NCBI GenBank assembly: GCA_943788495.1
Contig: CALSQO010000003.1
Span: 1 to 64,000, forward strand
Direction: 5' to 3'
From: UA16 sp905478895
GTDB taxonomy: Bacteria; Bacteroidota; Bacteroidia; Flavobacteriales_D; Sanyastnellaceae
DNA length: 64,000 nucleotides
In this document: positions 54,482-62,475 of the stretch, piece after piece
Numbering within the stretch: position 1 is the first letter of the stretch
Layout: each line of letters begins with the position of its first letter
Notes under the pieces: generated by a model
Seen by the model: only the letters and a program-made list of their open reading frames with translations
What the model was told of the DNA's origin: nothing
Databases searched by the model: none
Made by a program: the position numbers and the translations under genes

Positions 54482-54491
54482 TGAAGCACCC

Positions 54492-55343
54492 ATGAAGGAG
54501 ATTTTAAGTTCTGGATTCCATCTGGGGAATCATCATTTTACATTGGGGTCGATGCTCCAAATTGTGGCGATTCTCGCAGTGGCGCAGGTCGTGTTTTGGG
54601 CTATCCGTGCAGCGCTTAGACGCATTTTTAAGGCTTCAAGCATGGAGGAAGGCACTCGCTTTATGATCATGCGACTGCTCCGAACGGTCATTTACACGCT
54701 GGGGGTGGTGATTGCTTTGGAAACGGCCGGTGTTGATTTGCAGGCGTTGTGGTTTGGTTCTGCAGCGCTGTTGGTGGGCGTGGGTATAGGGCTACAGAAC
54801 TTTTTCAATGACGTCGTTTCCGGATTCGTCTTGTTATTTGAGGGTGGTGTTCGTGTCGGAGATGAGCTTGAAGTGGATGGGATGCTCGTTCGTGTGGAGC
54901 GAATTGATCTCCGCTCAACAAGAGTGGTGACGCGTTACGGCAATTTGATTGTGATGCCCAATGGCCTCATCTCCGGACAAACGGTTCGAAATTTCACCCA
55001 AGGCGAAGAGTCGACCATGCTTCGGGTGGAAGTAAGTGTCGCCTATGGCACTGAACTGGATGCAGTGAAAGCGATTTTATTAGAAGCTGCAAAAAGCGAG
55101 AAAGGAGTGATCCGAAAGGAGGAAGTTGGGGTGTTGTTCACTGATTTCGCTGAATCAGGATTGCAGTTCAGCGTCTTCTTCTGGGTATCAGAGCCCTGGC
55201 AACGCAAACTCATTTCGAGTAACATTCGTTTCAAAATCGACCAAGCCTTCCGCGCAAATGGAATCACAATCCCCTTTCCCCAGCGTGACGTGCACCTTCG
55301 CTCCGAATCACCAGGGCTCGTGCCAAAGCTTCAGAACGGTTAG
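54492..55343 (+). CDS. Mechanosensitive ion channel, MscS family
   Basis: 283-aa small-conductance channel. N-terminal membrane helices (SMLQIVAILAVAQVVFWAI; FMIMRLLRTVIYTLGVVIAL) are followed by the pore helix region WFGSAALLVGVGIGLQNFFNDVVSGFVLLFEGGVRVGD, the MscS signature, then the cytosolic beta and alpha/beta cage. Releases solutes on hypo-osmotic shock. It begins 10 bases after dnaG, and its stop overlaps the convergent recJ stop by 4 bases. Confidence 0.94.
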   Translation: MKEILSSGFHLGNHHFTLGSMLQIVAILAVAQVVFWAIRAALRRIFKASSMEEGTRFMIMRLLRTVIYTLGVVIALETAGVDLQALWFGSAALLVGVGIGLQNFFNDVVSGFVLLFEGGVRVGDELEVDGMLVRVERIDLRSTRVVTRYGNLIVMPNGLISGQTVRNFTQGEESTMLRVEVSVAYGTELDAVKAILLEAAKSEKGVIRKEEVGVLFTDFAESGLQFSVFFWVSEPWQRKLISSNIRFKIDQAFRANGITIPFPQRDVHLRSESPGLVPKLQNG

Positions 55344-57112
55344 TCCTTTGATTCGGGCAGGTCGGCGTCGGCCTTCCGAATCGCTTTCAGGTGAAGGTTT
55401 AATTCTGTTCGGTTTTGCCATCCGCGAGGCTTCCATGTGTTTTTGACCAATGTGAACGCAATGTCCACGGGCATGTTTTGCTTGATATGCGGGGCCAAAT
55501 CACCCATATTCCAGCCAATCGCATCGATGGTTGGAAAGTCTCCTGTAGCATCTTCTACGGTGATTTTTAGGTGGCGACCTTGATTGCCAATGGTCCGTGG
55601 TGGCCGCACACAGACAACGTTTTTCAGGATAAAGACAGGCGTGGGATTGCCAGGTCCAAAGGGCTCCAACTGTTGAAGCTCTTTCCAAGCCTCAAGTGAC
55701 AGCTCGCTGATGTGTACTTCGCGATCGCAGCGCACAAGCGGTTTGGGCAGGACATTATTTAATTGCAGCGCGATGGCATCATTGATCCGTTTTTTGAATT
55801 CCGCCAATTGTTCCACTTTAAGGCTAAGCCCAGCGGCCATGGGATGCCCCCCGAATTGTTGGAGCAGGTCTTCGCACGACTCCAAGGCTTGGTGAATATC
55901 CACACCATGAACCGAACGCGCACTGCCAATCAGTGCCCCGTTCTCTTCCGATAAAACAATGGATGGCCGGTACCGCTGCTCGATCATTCTGCTGGCGACG
56001 ATGCCAACAACTCCTCGGTGCCAGTCTTTGCCGTGAACAAGGTTTACAAAGGAATCTGAAGCACTTGTTTCAAGCTGTTTCAAGGCGCTCGCCGTGGTCG
56101 CTTCGTCCACTTCGCGCCTTTGTTGATTCATCTCTTCGATTTCCCGTGCAACTTCTGCGGCGCGGGACTCCCTTTTTTCCATCAATAAATCGACGACGCG
56201 CTGCGCGTGATCCATCCTTCCGGCGGCATTGATTCGCGGACCGAGGGTAAAGCTGATATCACGAATGGTTTGCGGTGCTTGGTGGATGTCTGCTGCACGC
56301 AACAAGGCTAAGATTCCAGGTCGCTGTCGCTTGCGCAATTGTTTCAATCCTTGTGAGGCCATGATGCGGTTCTCACCTTGCAGCTCAACCAAATCCGCAC
56401 CAATACTGATGGCCACCAAGTCCAACTCTTCATAAATTCCACTCTCAGGCAAATCCATCAGATGTGCCAGTGATTGGAGCAATTTAAAGGCCACGCCGCA
56501 ACCCGAAAGCTCCTTGAATGGGTAAGGACAGTCTGATCGTTTTGGATTGAGAACGGCAAAAGCTGCGGGCAATGTTGCTTCAGGCAGGTGATGATCGCAA
56601 ATGATGACATCAATGCCCCGGTCTGCGGCATCCGCCAGAGGTTCAAAATCCTTGGTCCCACAGTCCAGAGTAATCATCAAGGAGAATCGGTTTTCAGAAG
56701 CATACCGCACGCCCTCCATACTGACGCCATACCCTTCGTTGTAGCGATGTGGAATGTACGTTTCGACCTGACCCCCAACCCCTTCAAGGTAACTCGCTAC
56801 CATGGCAACAGATGTTGTGCCGTCAACGTCGTAATCGCCATAAATTAAAATGCGCTCCTCGTCTTCAATGGCCTGATGGAGGCGATTGACTGCCTCTCGC
56901 ATGTCCTTCATCAGCATCGAGTGATGCATCGCGGACAACGCAGGATTTAGAAAGCCAAGTACTTCCTCGGGTTCTTTTAGTCCTCGCTGAATGAGAAGGG
57001 AAGCAACCAATGGAGTGAGTCCAGCGTTCTTCATCAAGTGCGCGACTGCCGTTCGATCCGGCTGGGGTTTTACAACCCATGAGCTATCATTCAACTGTTG
57101 AGATACGGTCAT
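55340..57112 (-). CDS. recJ: Single-stranded-DNA-specific exonuclease RecJ
   Basis: 590-aa 5'-3' ssDNA exonuclease used in recombination and mismatch repair. DHH motifs: ILIYGDYDVDGTTSVAM, ITLDCGTKDF, VIICDHHLPE (DHH) and the DHHA1 region LGPRINAAGRMDHA...GIVASRMIEQRYRPSIVLS...GGHPMAAGLS. The C-terminal OB-like domain (PFGPGNPTPVF...) is present. A single gene that converges on mscS. Confidence 0.96.
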   Translation of the reverse strand: MTVSQQLNDSSWVVKPQPDRTAVAHLMKNAGLTPLVASLLIQRGLKEPEEVLGFLNPALSAMHHSMLMKDMREAVNRLHQAIEDEERILIYGDYDVDGTTSVAMVASYLEGVGGQVETYIPHRYNEGYGVSMEGVRYASENRFSLMITLDCGTKDFEPLADAADRGIDVIICDHHLPEATLPAAFAVLNPKRSDCPYPFKELSGCGVAFKLLQSLAHLMDLPESGIYEELDLVAISIGADLVELQGENRIMASQGLKQLRKRQRPGILALLRAADIHQAPQTIRDISFTLGPRINAAGRMDHAQRVVDLLMEKRESRAAEVAREIEEMNQQRREVDEATTASALKQLETSASDSFVNLVHGKDWHRGVVGIVASRMIEQRYRPSIVLSEENGALIGSARSVHGVDIHQALESCEDLLQQFGGHPMAAGLSLKVEQLAEFKKRINDAIALQLNNVLPKPLVRCDREVHISELSLEAWKELQQLEPFGPGNPTPVFILKNVVCVRPPRTIGNQGRHLKITVEDATGDFPTIDAIGWNMGDLAPHIKQNMPVDIAFTLVKNTWKPRGWQNRTELNLHLKAIRKADADLPESKD

Positions 57113-57270
57113 GATGAAAGGACAATGGTTGCGTTTTAATCTAACTTCCCCAACAAGCCTTTCATCGTTTTGATGAAAAAGGTAAAAGGGTAATTGTGTC
57201 TAACTTATCTTGCACTGCCTAATTTAGGACAATGAATTTGCAAATGCTCAGTCAAAATCGATTTACGAAA

Positions 57271-58254
57271 ATGAAATCTCCAAAATTTGCTCTCGCTTCT
57301 GCGCTTCTCTTAATGCTCGCTGTTGTCAGCGGTTGTTTGAACGATGACAATTTGATTCCTGAAAACTGTTACGACGGTATTCTCAACAATGGAGAAGAAT
57401 TGGTGGATTGTGGGGGCTCGATCTGTCCGGCTTGCGACCCCTGTGAAAATGGTCAGTACGACGCACTGCTGGGAGAAACCTGGGTCGATTGCGGTGGAGA
57501 ATGCGGACCGTGTGACCCCAGCTTCAACGGCGTCCAAGATCCGGGAGAAGCCGGCATCGATTGCGGCGGTGATACGGGCGTTGCGTGTGGAGAGTTGTGC
57601 GGAGATGGCCTCCTAAACGGCAACGAACAGGCCGTGGACTGCGGAGGTCCGGATTGTGAGCCGTGTCCAACATGCTGTGATGGCCTGATGAATGGGGATG
57701 AGCTTGCCGTGGATTGCGGAGGCAATTATGAGTCCAATATTTACATTGCCTGTGAAAATCCGAATATTGTTTGTGGGCCTTGTCCAGATGGCGTCAATTG
57801 TGGCAATGGCCTCATGGATGGTGATGAACTTTACATTGATTGTGGAGGTGATTACTGCCCTGAATGCGAATCCATTTTGACTTGGAAAGCGAACGGAACG
57901 GCGCTTGTAGCCGAGACAGGACTTTCTGCGGAACTGGATGGCACCACCATCACTGTAACAGGATTGACATTGACCGGAGCGGGTCTAGCGCTGGTGATGG
58001 AAGTACCCTTGGCCGGTTGGGTCGCGGGGTCACAAATACAATGCTCAGTTGCGACGGGTTCCTCTTGTTCCTATGCCGATCCTGCGGCCAATGCATACAG
58101 CACGAATTTCGGTGGAGGCGTTACCATTGATATCGCCTACGTCGATGCCGTTTCAGGCGGCTTCGTTGTCGGAACATTCATGGGCACCGTGGTAGGAATG
58201 TCTGGCGAAAGCATGAACATCGCCCAGGGAGCATTCCAGATGCAAATCGACTGA
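57271..58254 (+). CDS. Lipoprotein with CxNGxxNGxExxVDCGG repeats
   Basis: About 327-aa lipoprotein, start ATG 57271 with signal MKSPKFALASALLLMLAVVSGC (Cys22). Residues about 30-210 hold seven short Cys-rich repeats of the type C-x-(D/N)-G-x-x-N-G-x-E-x-x-V-D-C-G-G-x-x-C-x-x-C (for example LCGDGLLNGNEQAVDCGG). The C-terminal 125 residues (LTWKANGTALVAETGLSAEL... GGFVVGTFMGTVVG... NIAQGAFQMQID) look like DUF6252-type beta-sandwich domains. The repeats are known in Bacteroidota and Myxococcota surface proteins, thought to bind calcium or cell-wall material; no activity is known. Confidence 0.8.
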   Translation: MKSPKFALASALLLMLAVVSGCLNDDNLIPENCYDGILNNGEELVDCGGSICPACDPCENGQYDALLGETWVDCGGECGPCDPSFNGVQDPGEAGIDCGGDTGVACGELCGDGLLNGNEQAVDCGGPDCEPCPTCCDGLMNGDELAVDCGGNYESNIYIACENPNIVCGPCPDGVNCGNGLMDGDELYIDCGGDYCPECESILTWKANGTALVAETGLSAELDGTTITVTGLTLTGAGLALVMEVPLAGWVAGSQIQCSVATGSSCSYADPAANAYSTNFGGGVTIDIAYVDAVSGGFVVGTFMGTVVGMSGESMNIAQGAFQMQID

Positions 58255-58272
58255 TTTGCCCGTTCGCTGGCG

Positions 58273-59247
58273 TTATTCCTCCGAACGAATCAGCTCAAAC
58301 AATGCATCCAAATTGGGTGCAAGAACAACCTCGATTCTGCGGTTTCTCGCTTTGTCATCTGGATCAAGCGGGTGATATTCACTCCTTCCAGCAGCGGTTA
58401 AAACTTCAGGATCTACTCCGGAAGCTTTTAATATTTCAATGACAGCAGTCGATCGAAGCACGCTCAATTCCCAGTTGTTTCGCGGAATGGTGCTGGATCG
58501 CAATTGATCTGAATCGGTATGGCCTTCAACGATGATTTCCAGGTTGGATTGCTGGCTGATTACCGCTGCTAAACCTTCAAGTGCCTGCTGGCCGTTCGCA
58601 TTAATGGCCGTGCTGCCCGACGGAAATAGCAATTGGGCTTCCAGGCTAACATAGACTTTCCCGTCGCGCTGTTCCACGGATAATCCTTTGTCCGCGAATC
58701 CGAGCAGGGCGTCCGCGAGTTGGCTTCTGAGTGCTTCTGCAGCCGCGTCGCGGGCGGCTAGAAGTCCTTCTAACTCAGCAATGCGCCGTGATCGATCACT
58801 CAATTCATTTTCCCGCATCTCGAGATTGGTTCGCAACTGATTCAGCGCATCCTCTTGTTGCTGCAATTCGTTCCTCGAACGACTCAAATCTGCAAGTAAG
58901 GCCCGGTTCTCTTCGTTGATTGCTGCCATTCGTGAGGAACTTTCCGAAGTGAGAACATCATTCAATTCTTCGAGTCGGGCGACGTTGGCGTTGCTTTGAC
59001 GCAAGGCACGACCTATGCGAGCGGTATCGGCCGCCAAAGTTTGCCTACTTTCTTCTAAAACAGCAATCCTTCCCGCCATTTCTCGTCTTTCAATCTCTCC
59101 ATCTTGACCTTCAAGTGCGAGTTTTCGATTTTCGTTTTGAACTTCGTCGAAGTCTGATTGCAATTCGTCGAACTGCTTGAGGGTGACGCATCCCGTGAAC
59201 AGAAAAAAACTAAAAAAGAAGGTCGTCGAGTATAATATTGATTTCAT
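58273..59247 (-). CDS. OmpA-family lipoprotein with coiled coil
   Basis: About 324-aa lipoprotein, start ATG 59247 with MKSILYSTTFFFSFFLFTGC (Cys20). Residues 25-190 form a long coiled coil (DELQSDFDEVQNENRKLAL...). The C-terminal OmpA domain includes LLFPSGSTAINANG and IVEGHTDSDQLRSS...NWELSVLRSTAVIEILKASGVDP...AAGRSEYHPLDPDDKARNRRIEVVL, which binds peptidoglycan (D and R contacts intact). It probably ties the outer membrane to the wall. Upstream, the 59-base region to the next promoter holds its start. Confidence 0.92.
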   Translation of the reverse strand: MKSILYSTTFFFSFFLFTGCVTLKQFDELQSDFDEVQNENRKLALEGQDGEIERREMAGRIAVLEESRQTLAADTARIGRALRQSNANVARLEELNDVLTSESSSRMAAINEENRALLADLSRSRNELQQQEDALNQLRTNLEMRENELSDRSRRIAELEGLLAARDAAAEALRSQLADALLGFADKGLSVEQRDGKVYVSLEAQLLFPSGSTAINANGQQALEGLAAVISQQSNLEIIVEGHTDSDQLRSSTIPRNNWELSVLRSTAVIEILKASGVDPEVLTAAGRSEYHPLDPDDKARNRRIEVVLAPNLDALFELIRSEE

Positions 59248-59334
59248 CGGAATTGTATCGAGAATAGCCTCTAAACCTCGGTGTTGGGAGCCTTGGTTTT
59301 TCGGGGTGTCAAAATATTTTTGAAACATGTTTCG

Positions 59335-59365
59335 TTGATAAAGTGTTTTGTGGACACTAATTTTG
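59335..59365 (+). promoter_or_regulatory. Consensus promoter of a small gene
   Basis: TTG at 59335-59337, a 20-base spacer, then TAATTTTG at 59358-59365. This fits the Bacteroidota sigma-A consensus (TTG-N19/21-TAnnTTTG) exactly. The expected start of transcription is near 59372, 13 bases before a short open frame on the same strand. Confidence 0.65.
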
Positions 59366-59384
59366 TTGAACAACGAACGACGCA

Positions 59385-59504
59385 ATGAGCACAATCATCC
59401 GAAATGCAGCTACTTGGTTTGATCGAACCCTCGGTTGGTTTTTCACCAATGGGAATAAGGTCAGTTACAATCGCTATGATTCCCCCGTTGATCAAGACTA
59501 TTGA
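59385..59504 (+). CDS. Candidate small protein, 39 aa
   Basis: Short frame beginning ATG 59385 and ending TGA at 59502-59504. The product has two parts: MSTIIRNAATWFDRTLGWFF and TNGNKVSYNRYDSPVDQDY. The first half is aromatic and amphipathic, the second polar and acidic. It follows a textbook promoter (59335-59365) on the opposite strand from its neighbours and does not overlap them, ending 6 bases before the convergent aldehyde dehydrogenase stop. I do not recognise the protein. The combination makes a real small gene plausible. Confidence 0.5.
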   Translation: MSTIIRNAATWFDRTLGWFFTNGNKVSYNRYDSPVDQDY

Positions 59505-59510
59505 AGTTCC

Positions 59511-60965
59511 CTATGCTTGCGTGGGCAAGCACACACTCTGAGGCTCCGTAAAGAAACGCAACGCCTCGAATCCGCCTTCTCTTCCAACTCCACTCGACTT
59601 CACCCCGCCAAATGGGGTGCGTAAGTCACGGACCAACCAGCAATTGATCCAAGCGATGCCACTCTCTACAGCAGCGGCCGTGCGATGCGCCTTTGCAATG
59701 TCTTGCGTCCAAATGGTGGCTGCCAGACCGTACTGAGAATCATTGGCCAGTTGAATGGCTTCTTCCTCGGTTCGAAAGCTTTGCAGGGTAATGACCGGTC
59801 CGAAAACCTCCTCTTGATTGATCTCACAAGTAGGCCCAAGGCCCTCGATGATAGTGGGTTGGACAAAAAAACCATTTCTGCATCGCTCATTAGGAGCCTC
59901 GGCTTCATCGCCACCGCAAAGGATTGTTCCTCCGGCTTCCTTCGCGTTATTTATGCTGGATAAGATTTTGTCCCGATGGGCCTGTGATACCACGGCGCCC
60001 ATCTTGGTTGCTGCATCAGCCGGATCTCCGATGCGCATCCGCTTCACCTTTTCGACGAGTGCGTTCTTGAACCGATCGTAAAGTTTGTCTTGGATAAGAA
60101 TACGGGATGAGCACAAACAAATCTGCCCTTGATTGGCGAAAGACGAACGCAGTGTTGTCGAAACGGCTTTGTCAAAATCGCAATCCTCGAAAATGATAGC
60201 AGGATTTTTCCCGCCAAGCTCCAAGCTCAACTTTTTGAATTGCGGCGCAGTGGTTCGCGCGATGTGTGCTCCCGTGGAGGTACCGCCCGTGAATGAAATG
60301 GCTTTGATTTGAGGATGTTCGACGATGGCTTGACCGGCTTCCGAGCCCAAGCCGTGAACGACGTTGAACACTCCTGCAGGAATTCCGGCTTCTTCGGCCC
60401 ATTGCGATAACATGAAGGCGGACACTGGGGTGATTTCAGAGGGCTTGGCGATGACGCAGTTTCCTGCGGCAATGGCGGGAGCAATTTTCCAGGTAAAAAG
60501 GTAGAGGGGTAAGTTCCAAGGAGAAATACAACCCACGATACCAATGGGTTTGCGGTGGGTGTAATGGATGTGCGAGCTGTCGGCAGGAATGTGTGCTTCG
60601 GAAGCGAAGTGTTCGATGGCTCCTGCAAAAAACTCGAGGTTTTTTTGAGCACGAGGAATGTCCACAGCCTCCGCGAGCGAGATGGGCTTTCCGTTGTCTT
60701 TGGATTCGGCACGCACCAGTTCACCAGCGTGTTGCGCGACAATTTTAGCCCAGCGCCTGAGGCATTCGGAACGGTCCTCAAATGACCGGTTCGACCATTG
60801 CGGAAAAGCCTTGGCCGCAGCCTGCACTGCCAATTCAACGTCATCAGCATCGGAGCGCGGGATTTGACCATATACCGCACCAGTAGCTGGTTCAATGTTG
60901 TCCAGCCATTTGTCTTTTGTTGATCCTTGTAGCTGCCCTCCAATTAGATTTTGCAATTGCTCCAT
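59511..60965 (-). CDS. NAD-dependent aldehyde dehydrogenase (muconic semialdehyde type)
   Basis: About 484-aa ALDH. Motifs: NAD-binding WNLPLYLFTWKIAPAIAAGN, catalytic Glu in LSLELGGKNP and nucleophile Cys in GQICLCSSR. Overall it is closest to 2-hydroxy-/2-aminomuconate semialdehyde dehydrogenases (DmpC, kynurenine route), which would fit an aromatic amino acid catabolism as with HPPD/HmgA, but this is not firm. Start ATG 60965 (MEQLQNLIGGQ) with a GGAGG-like site just before it; an upstream ATG at 60998 is less likely. Confidence 0.88.
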   Translation of the reverse strand: MEQLQNLIGGQLQGSTKDKWLDNIEPATGAVYGQIPRSDADDVELAVQAAAKAFPQWSNRSFEDRSECLRRWAKIVAQHAGELVRAESKDNGKPISLAEAVDIPRAQKNLEFFAGAIEHFASEAHIPADSSHIHYTHRKPIGIVGCISPWNLPLYLFTWKIAPAIAAGNCVIAKPSEITPVSAFMLSQWAEEAGIPAGVFNVVHGLGSEAGQAIVEHPQIKAISFTGGTSTGAHIARTTAPQFKKLSLELGGKNPAIIFEDCDFDKAVSTTLRSSFANQGQICLCSSRILIQDKLYDRFKNALVEKVKRMRIGDPADAATKMGAVVSQAHRDKILSSINNAKEAGGTILCGGDEAEAPNERCRNGFFVQPTIIEGLGPTCEINQEEVFGPVITLQSFRTEEEAIQLANDSQYGLAATIWTQDIAKAHRTAAAVESGIAWINCWLVRDLRTPFGGVKSSGVGREGGFEALRFFTEPQSVCLPTQA

Positions 60966-61019
60966 GCCTCCAAGATAATTAGAGTGTGTCGATTGCATAC
61001 AAATTCAGAAAATCCTTTT

Positions 61020-61027
61020 TATCTTTG
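61020..61027 (+). promoter_or_regulatory. -7 promoter element TATCTTTG of tRNA-Gln
   Basis: Exact TAnnTTTG match, 32 bases before the tRNA. The nearest TTG is 24 bases upstream, longer than normal spacing. Confidence 0.45.
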
Positions 61028-61059
61028 CGCACGCTTTGACCGCGGTCATTGTCGTTAAT

Positions 61060-61130
61060 TCCCCGATGGTGTAATGGTAACACACCGGCTTTTGGTGCCG
61101 TTTTTCAAGGTTCGAGTCCTTGTCGGGGAA
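61060..61130 (+). tRNA. tRNA-Gln (TTG)
   Basis: Acceptor TCCCCGA/TCGGGGA, D arm TGGTGTAATGGTAACACA, anticodon loop TTTTGGT with anticodon TTG and stem CCGGC/GCCGT, T arm CAAGG-TTCGAGT-CCTTG, discriminator A. CCA is not encoded. A terminator follows 14 bases later. Confidence 0.95.
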
Positions 61131-61143
61131 CGTTTAGCTTGAG

Positions 61144-61172
61144 AATCCTTGGGAATTTTCCCAGGGATTTTT
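61144..61172 (+). terminator. Rho-independent terminator after tRNA-Gln
   Basis: Stem AATCCTTGGGA / TCCCAGGGATT (11 bp, one T-G wobble), loop ATTT, then a T run. Confidence 0.8.
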
Positions 61173-61196
61173 CATTCATGCACTTACCGAAATGAA

Positions 61197-62405
61197 TTAT
61201 TCGCCGTTGGTGAGGGCGTCAATTTGCGCTTGCAATCCGATGATCGCGTTTTGCATAGAGTCCACGGTGCTGAGCAATTGGGTCAAGGCAGCGGCCACTT
61301 CGTGTCCGCCGACGTAGATTTCGCCATTGACAGCAGCATTTCCCGCGATGGTTGCGTCTCCTGCGTTGCTGACCGTGAAAGCATCTGAGCGATCATTGGC
61401 AGCATTTCCATTTCCGATGGCGAACAAGATGTCGGGTTGCTCGGCGCTATTGAACTGGCCAAATACGGCGCTATTGGCTTGATCCGCGATGACGCCCAAA
61501 CCGCTCGCAAACGCATTCGATGCAGATGCTGTTGAGGAACGTCCAATAGCGCGGCTATAGAGACCACTAGCGTTGCTCTCAAATCCGCCTGCATGACTGG
61601 CATATCCAGATGCGGTGCATCCAAATCCTTCCGCATGCGCCACGTCACCGCTTGCAGAACTTGCCTGCCCTTCCGCATGCGATGAATTTCCAGCGGCTTC
61701 GTTTTGTCGGCCTTCGGCATGGGAATACAAACCTGAGGCCGTCGATAAGTAGCCTTGGGCATGTGCAGCGGTATTTTCCGCGCTGGTTCCGTAGCCTTCC
61801 GAGTGGCTGTAGTTGGACGTTGCTTCCGTGTTGTAACCTTCGGCATGAGCAGTGAGACTTGTTGCCAAGGTCAACATCCCTTCTGAATGGGAAGCGGTGC
61901 CGCTTGCTGTGGTGCCTTCGCCTTCTGCACTTGAACAAATTGCGCTGGCCGTGGTGAGCCGATTTTGTGCATTGCTGTAAGGCCCGCTTGCCGTAGTATT
62001 GATGCCTGAGGCGTTGGCATAAAGACCAGTAGCAGAGACGGCATACCCTTGTTCAAACCGTTGCAAAATTCGAGCAGACCCTTTCATCCAAGTATAGGTC
62101 GTCGTTGCGACGATACTGTCTTGCACGCTGGAAAGACCGAGAGAATCGCGCGCAGCCGATGCGGACGATGCATTTGTGCCGCCATATTCTATCGGGATTA
62201 CTCCTTCTGCGTTGAATTCGGCACCATAAAAAGGCAGGAAAATCAGCAAATCATTGACTTCAATGGTACCGCTATTGTCGCTGTCTGGGTTATACGGGAA
62301 TCCACCTGCGTATTCGCCTTGGGCTTGGCATATGGATAGGGCGGCGCCCATAGCGAGGGCAAAAACGGTCAGTCTTAGACGAGATAAGAAAGGCATGCTG
62401 TTCAT
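61197..62405 (-). CDS. Secreted YadA-head-like repeat protein with dockerin-like N-terminus
   Basis: 402-aa secreted protein, signal peptide to about residue 29 (ICQAQ). An early Ca-binding, dockerin-like stretch DSDNSGTIEVNDLLIFLPFYG is followed by about 13 repeats of 14 residues with the pattern T-A-S-G-x-x-S-H-A-E-G-x-x-T/S (for example SGLYSHAEGRQNEAAGNSSH). This is the left-handed beta-roll of YadA-type trimeric adhesin heads. The tail (VNGEIYVGGHEVAAALTQLLSTVDSMQNAIIGLQAQIDAL) is a predicted coiled coil. No trimeric autotransporter membrane anchor is present, so it is probably secreted or attached otherwise. Adhesion is inferred. Confidence 0.82.
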   Translation of the reverse strand: MNSMPFLSRLRLTVFALAMGAALSICQAQGEYAGGFPYNPDSDNSGTIEVNDLLIFLPFYGAEFNAEGVIPIEYGGTNASSASAARDSLGLSSVQDSIVATTTYTWMKGSARILQRFEQGYAVSATGLYANASGINTTASGPYSNAQNRLTTASAICSSAEGEGTTASGTASHSEGMLTLATSLTAHAEGYNTEATSNYSHSEGYGTSAENTAAHAQGYLSTASGLYSHAEGRQNEAAGNSSHAEGQASSASGDVAHAEGFGCTASGYASHAGGFESNASGLYSRAIGRSSTASASNAFASGLGVIADQANSAVFGQFNSAEQPDILFAIGNGNAANDRSDAFTVSNAGDATIAGNAAVNGEIYVGGHEVAAALTQLLSTVDSMQNAIIGLQAQIDALTNGE

Positions 62406-62475
62406 TTTGAGAGCAAGTTACGTGTCAATAAGGGAAAGTGAAGGCCAATAGAATCACCCTTGACGGGTCCAGGCA

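Noticed and set aside
61197..62400. Regularly repeated DNA that might be a CRISPR array
   Set aside because: The repeats are in frame, degenerate at DNA level and encode the HAEG protein repeats.
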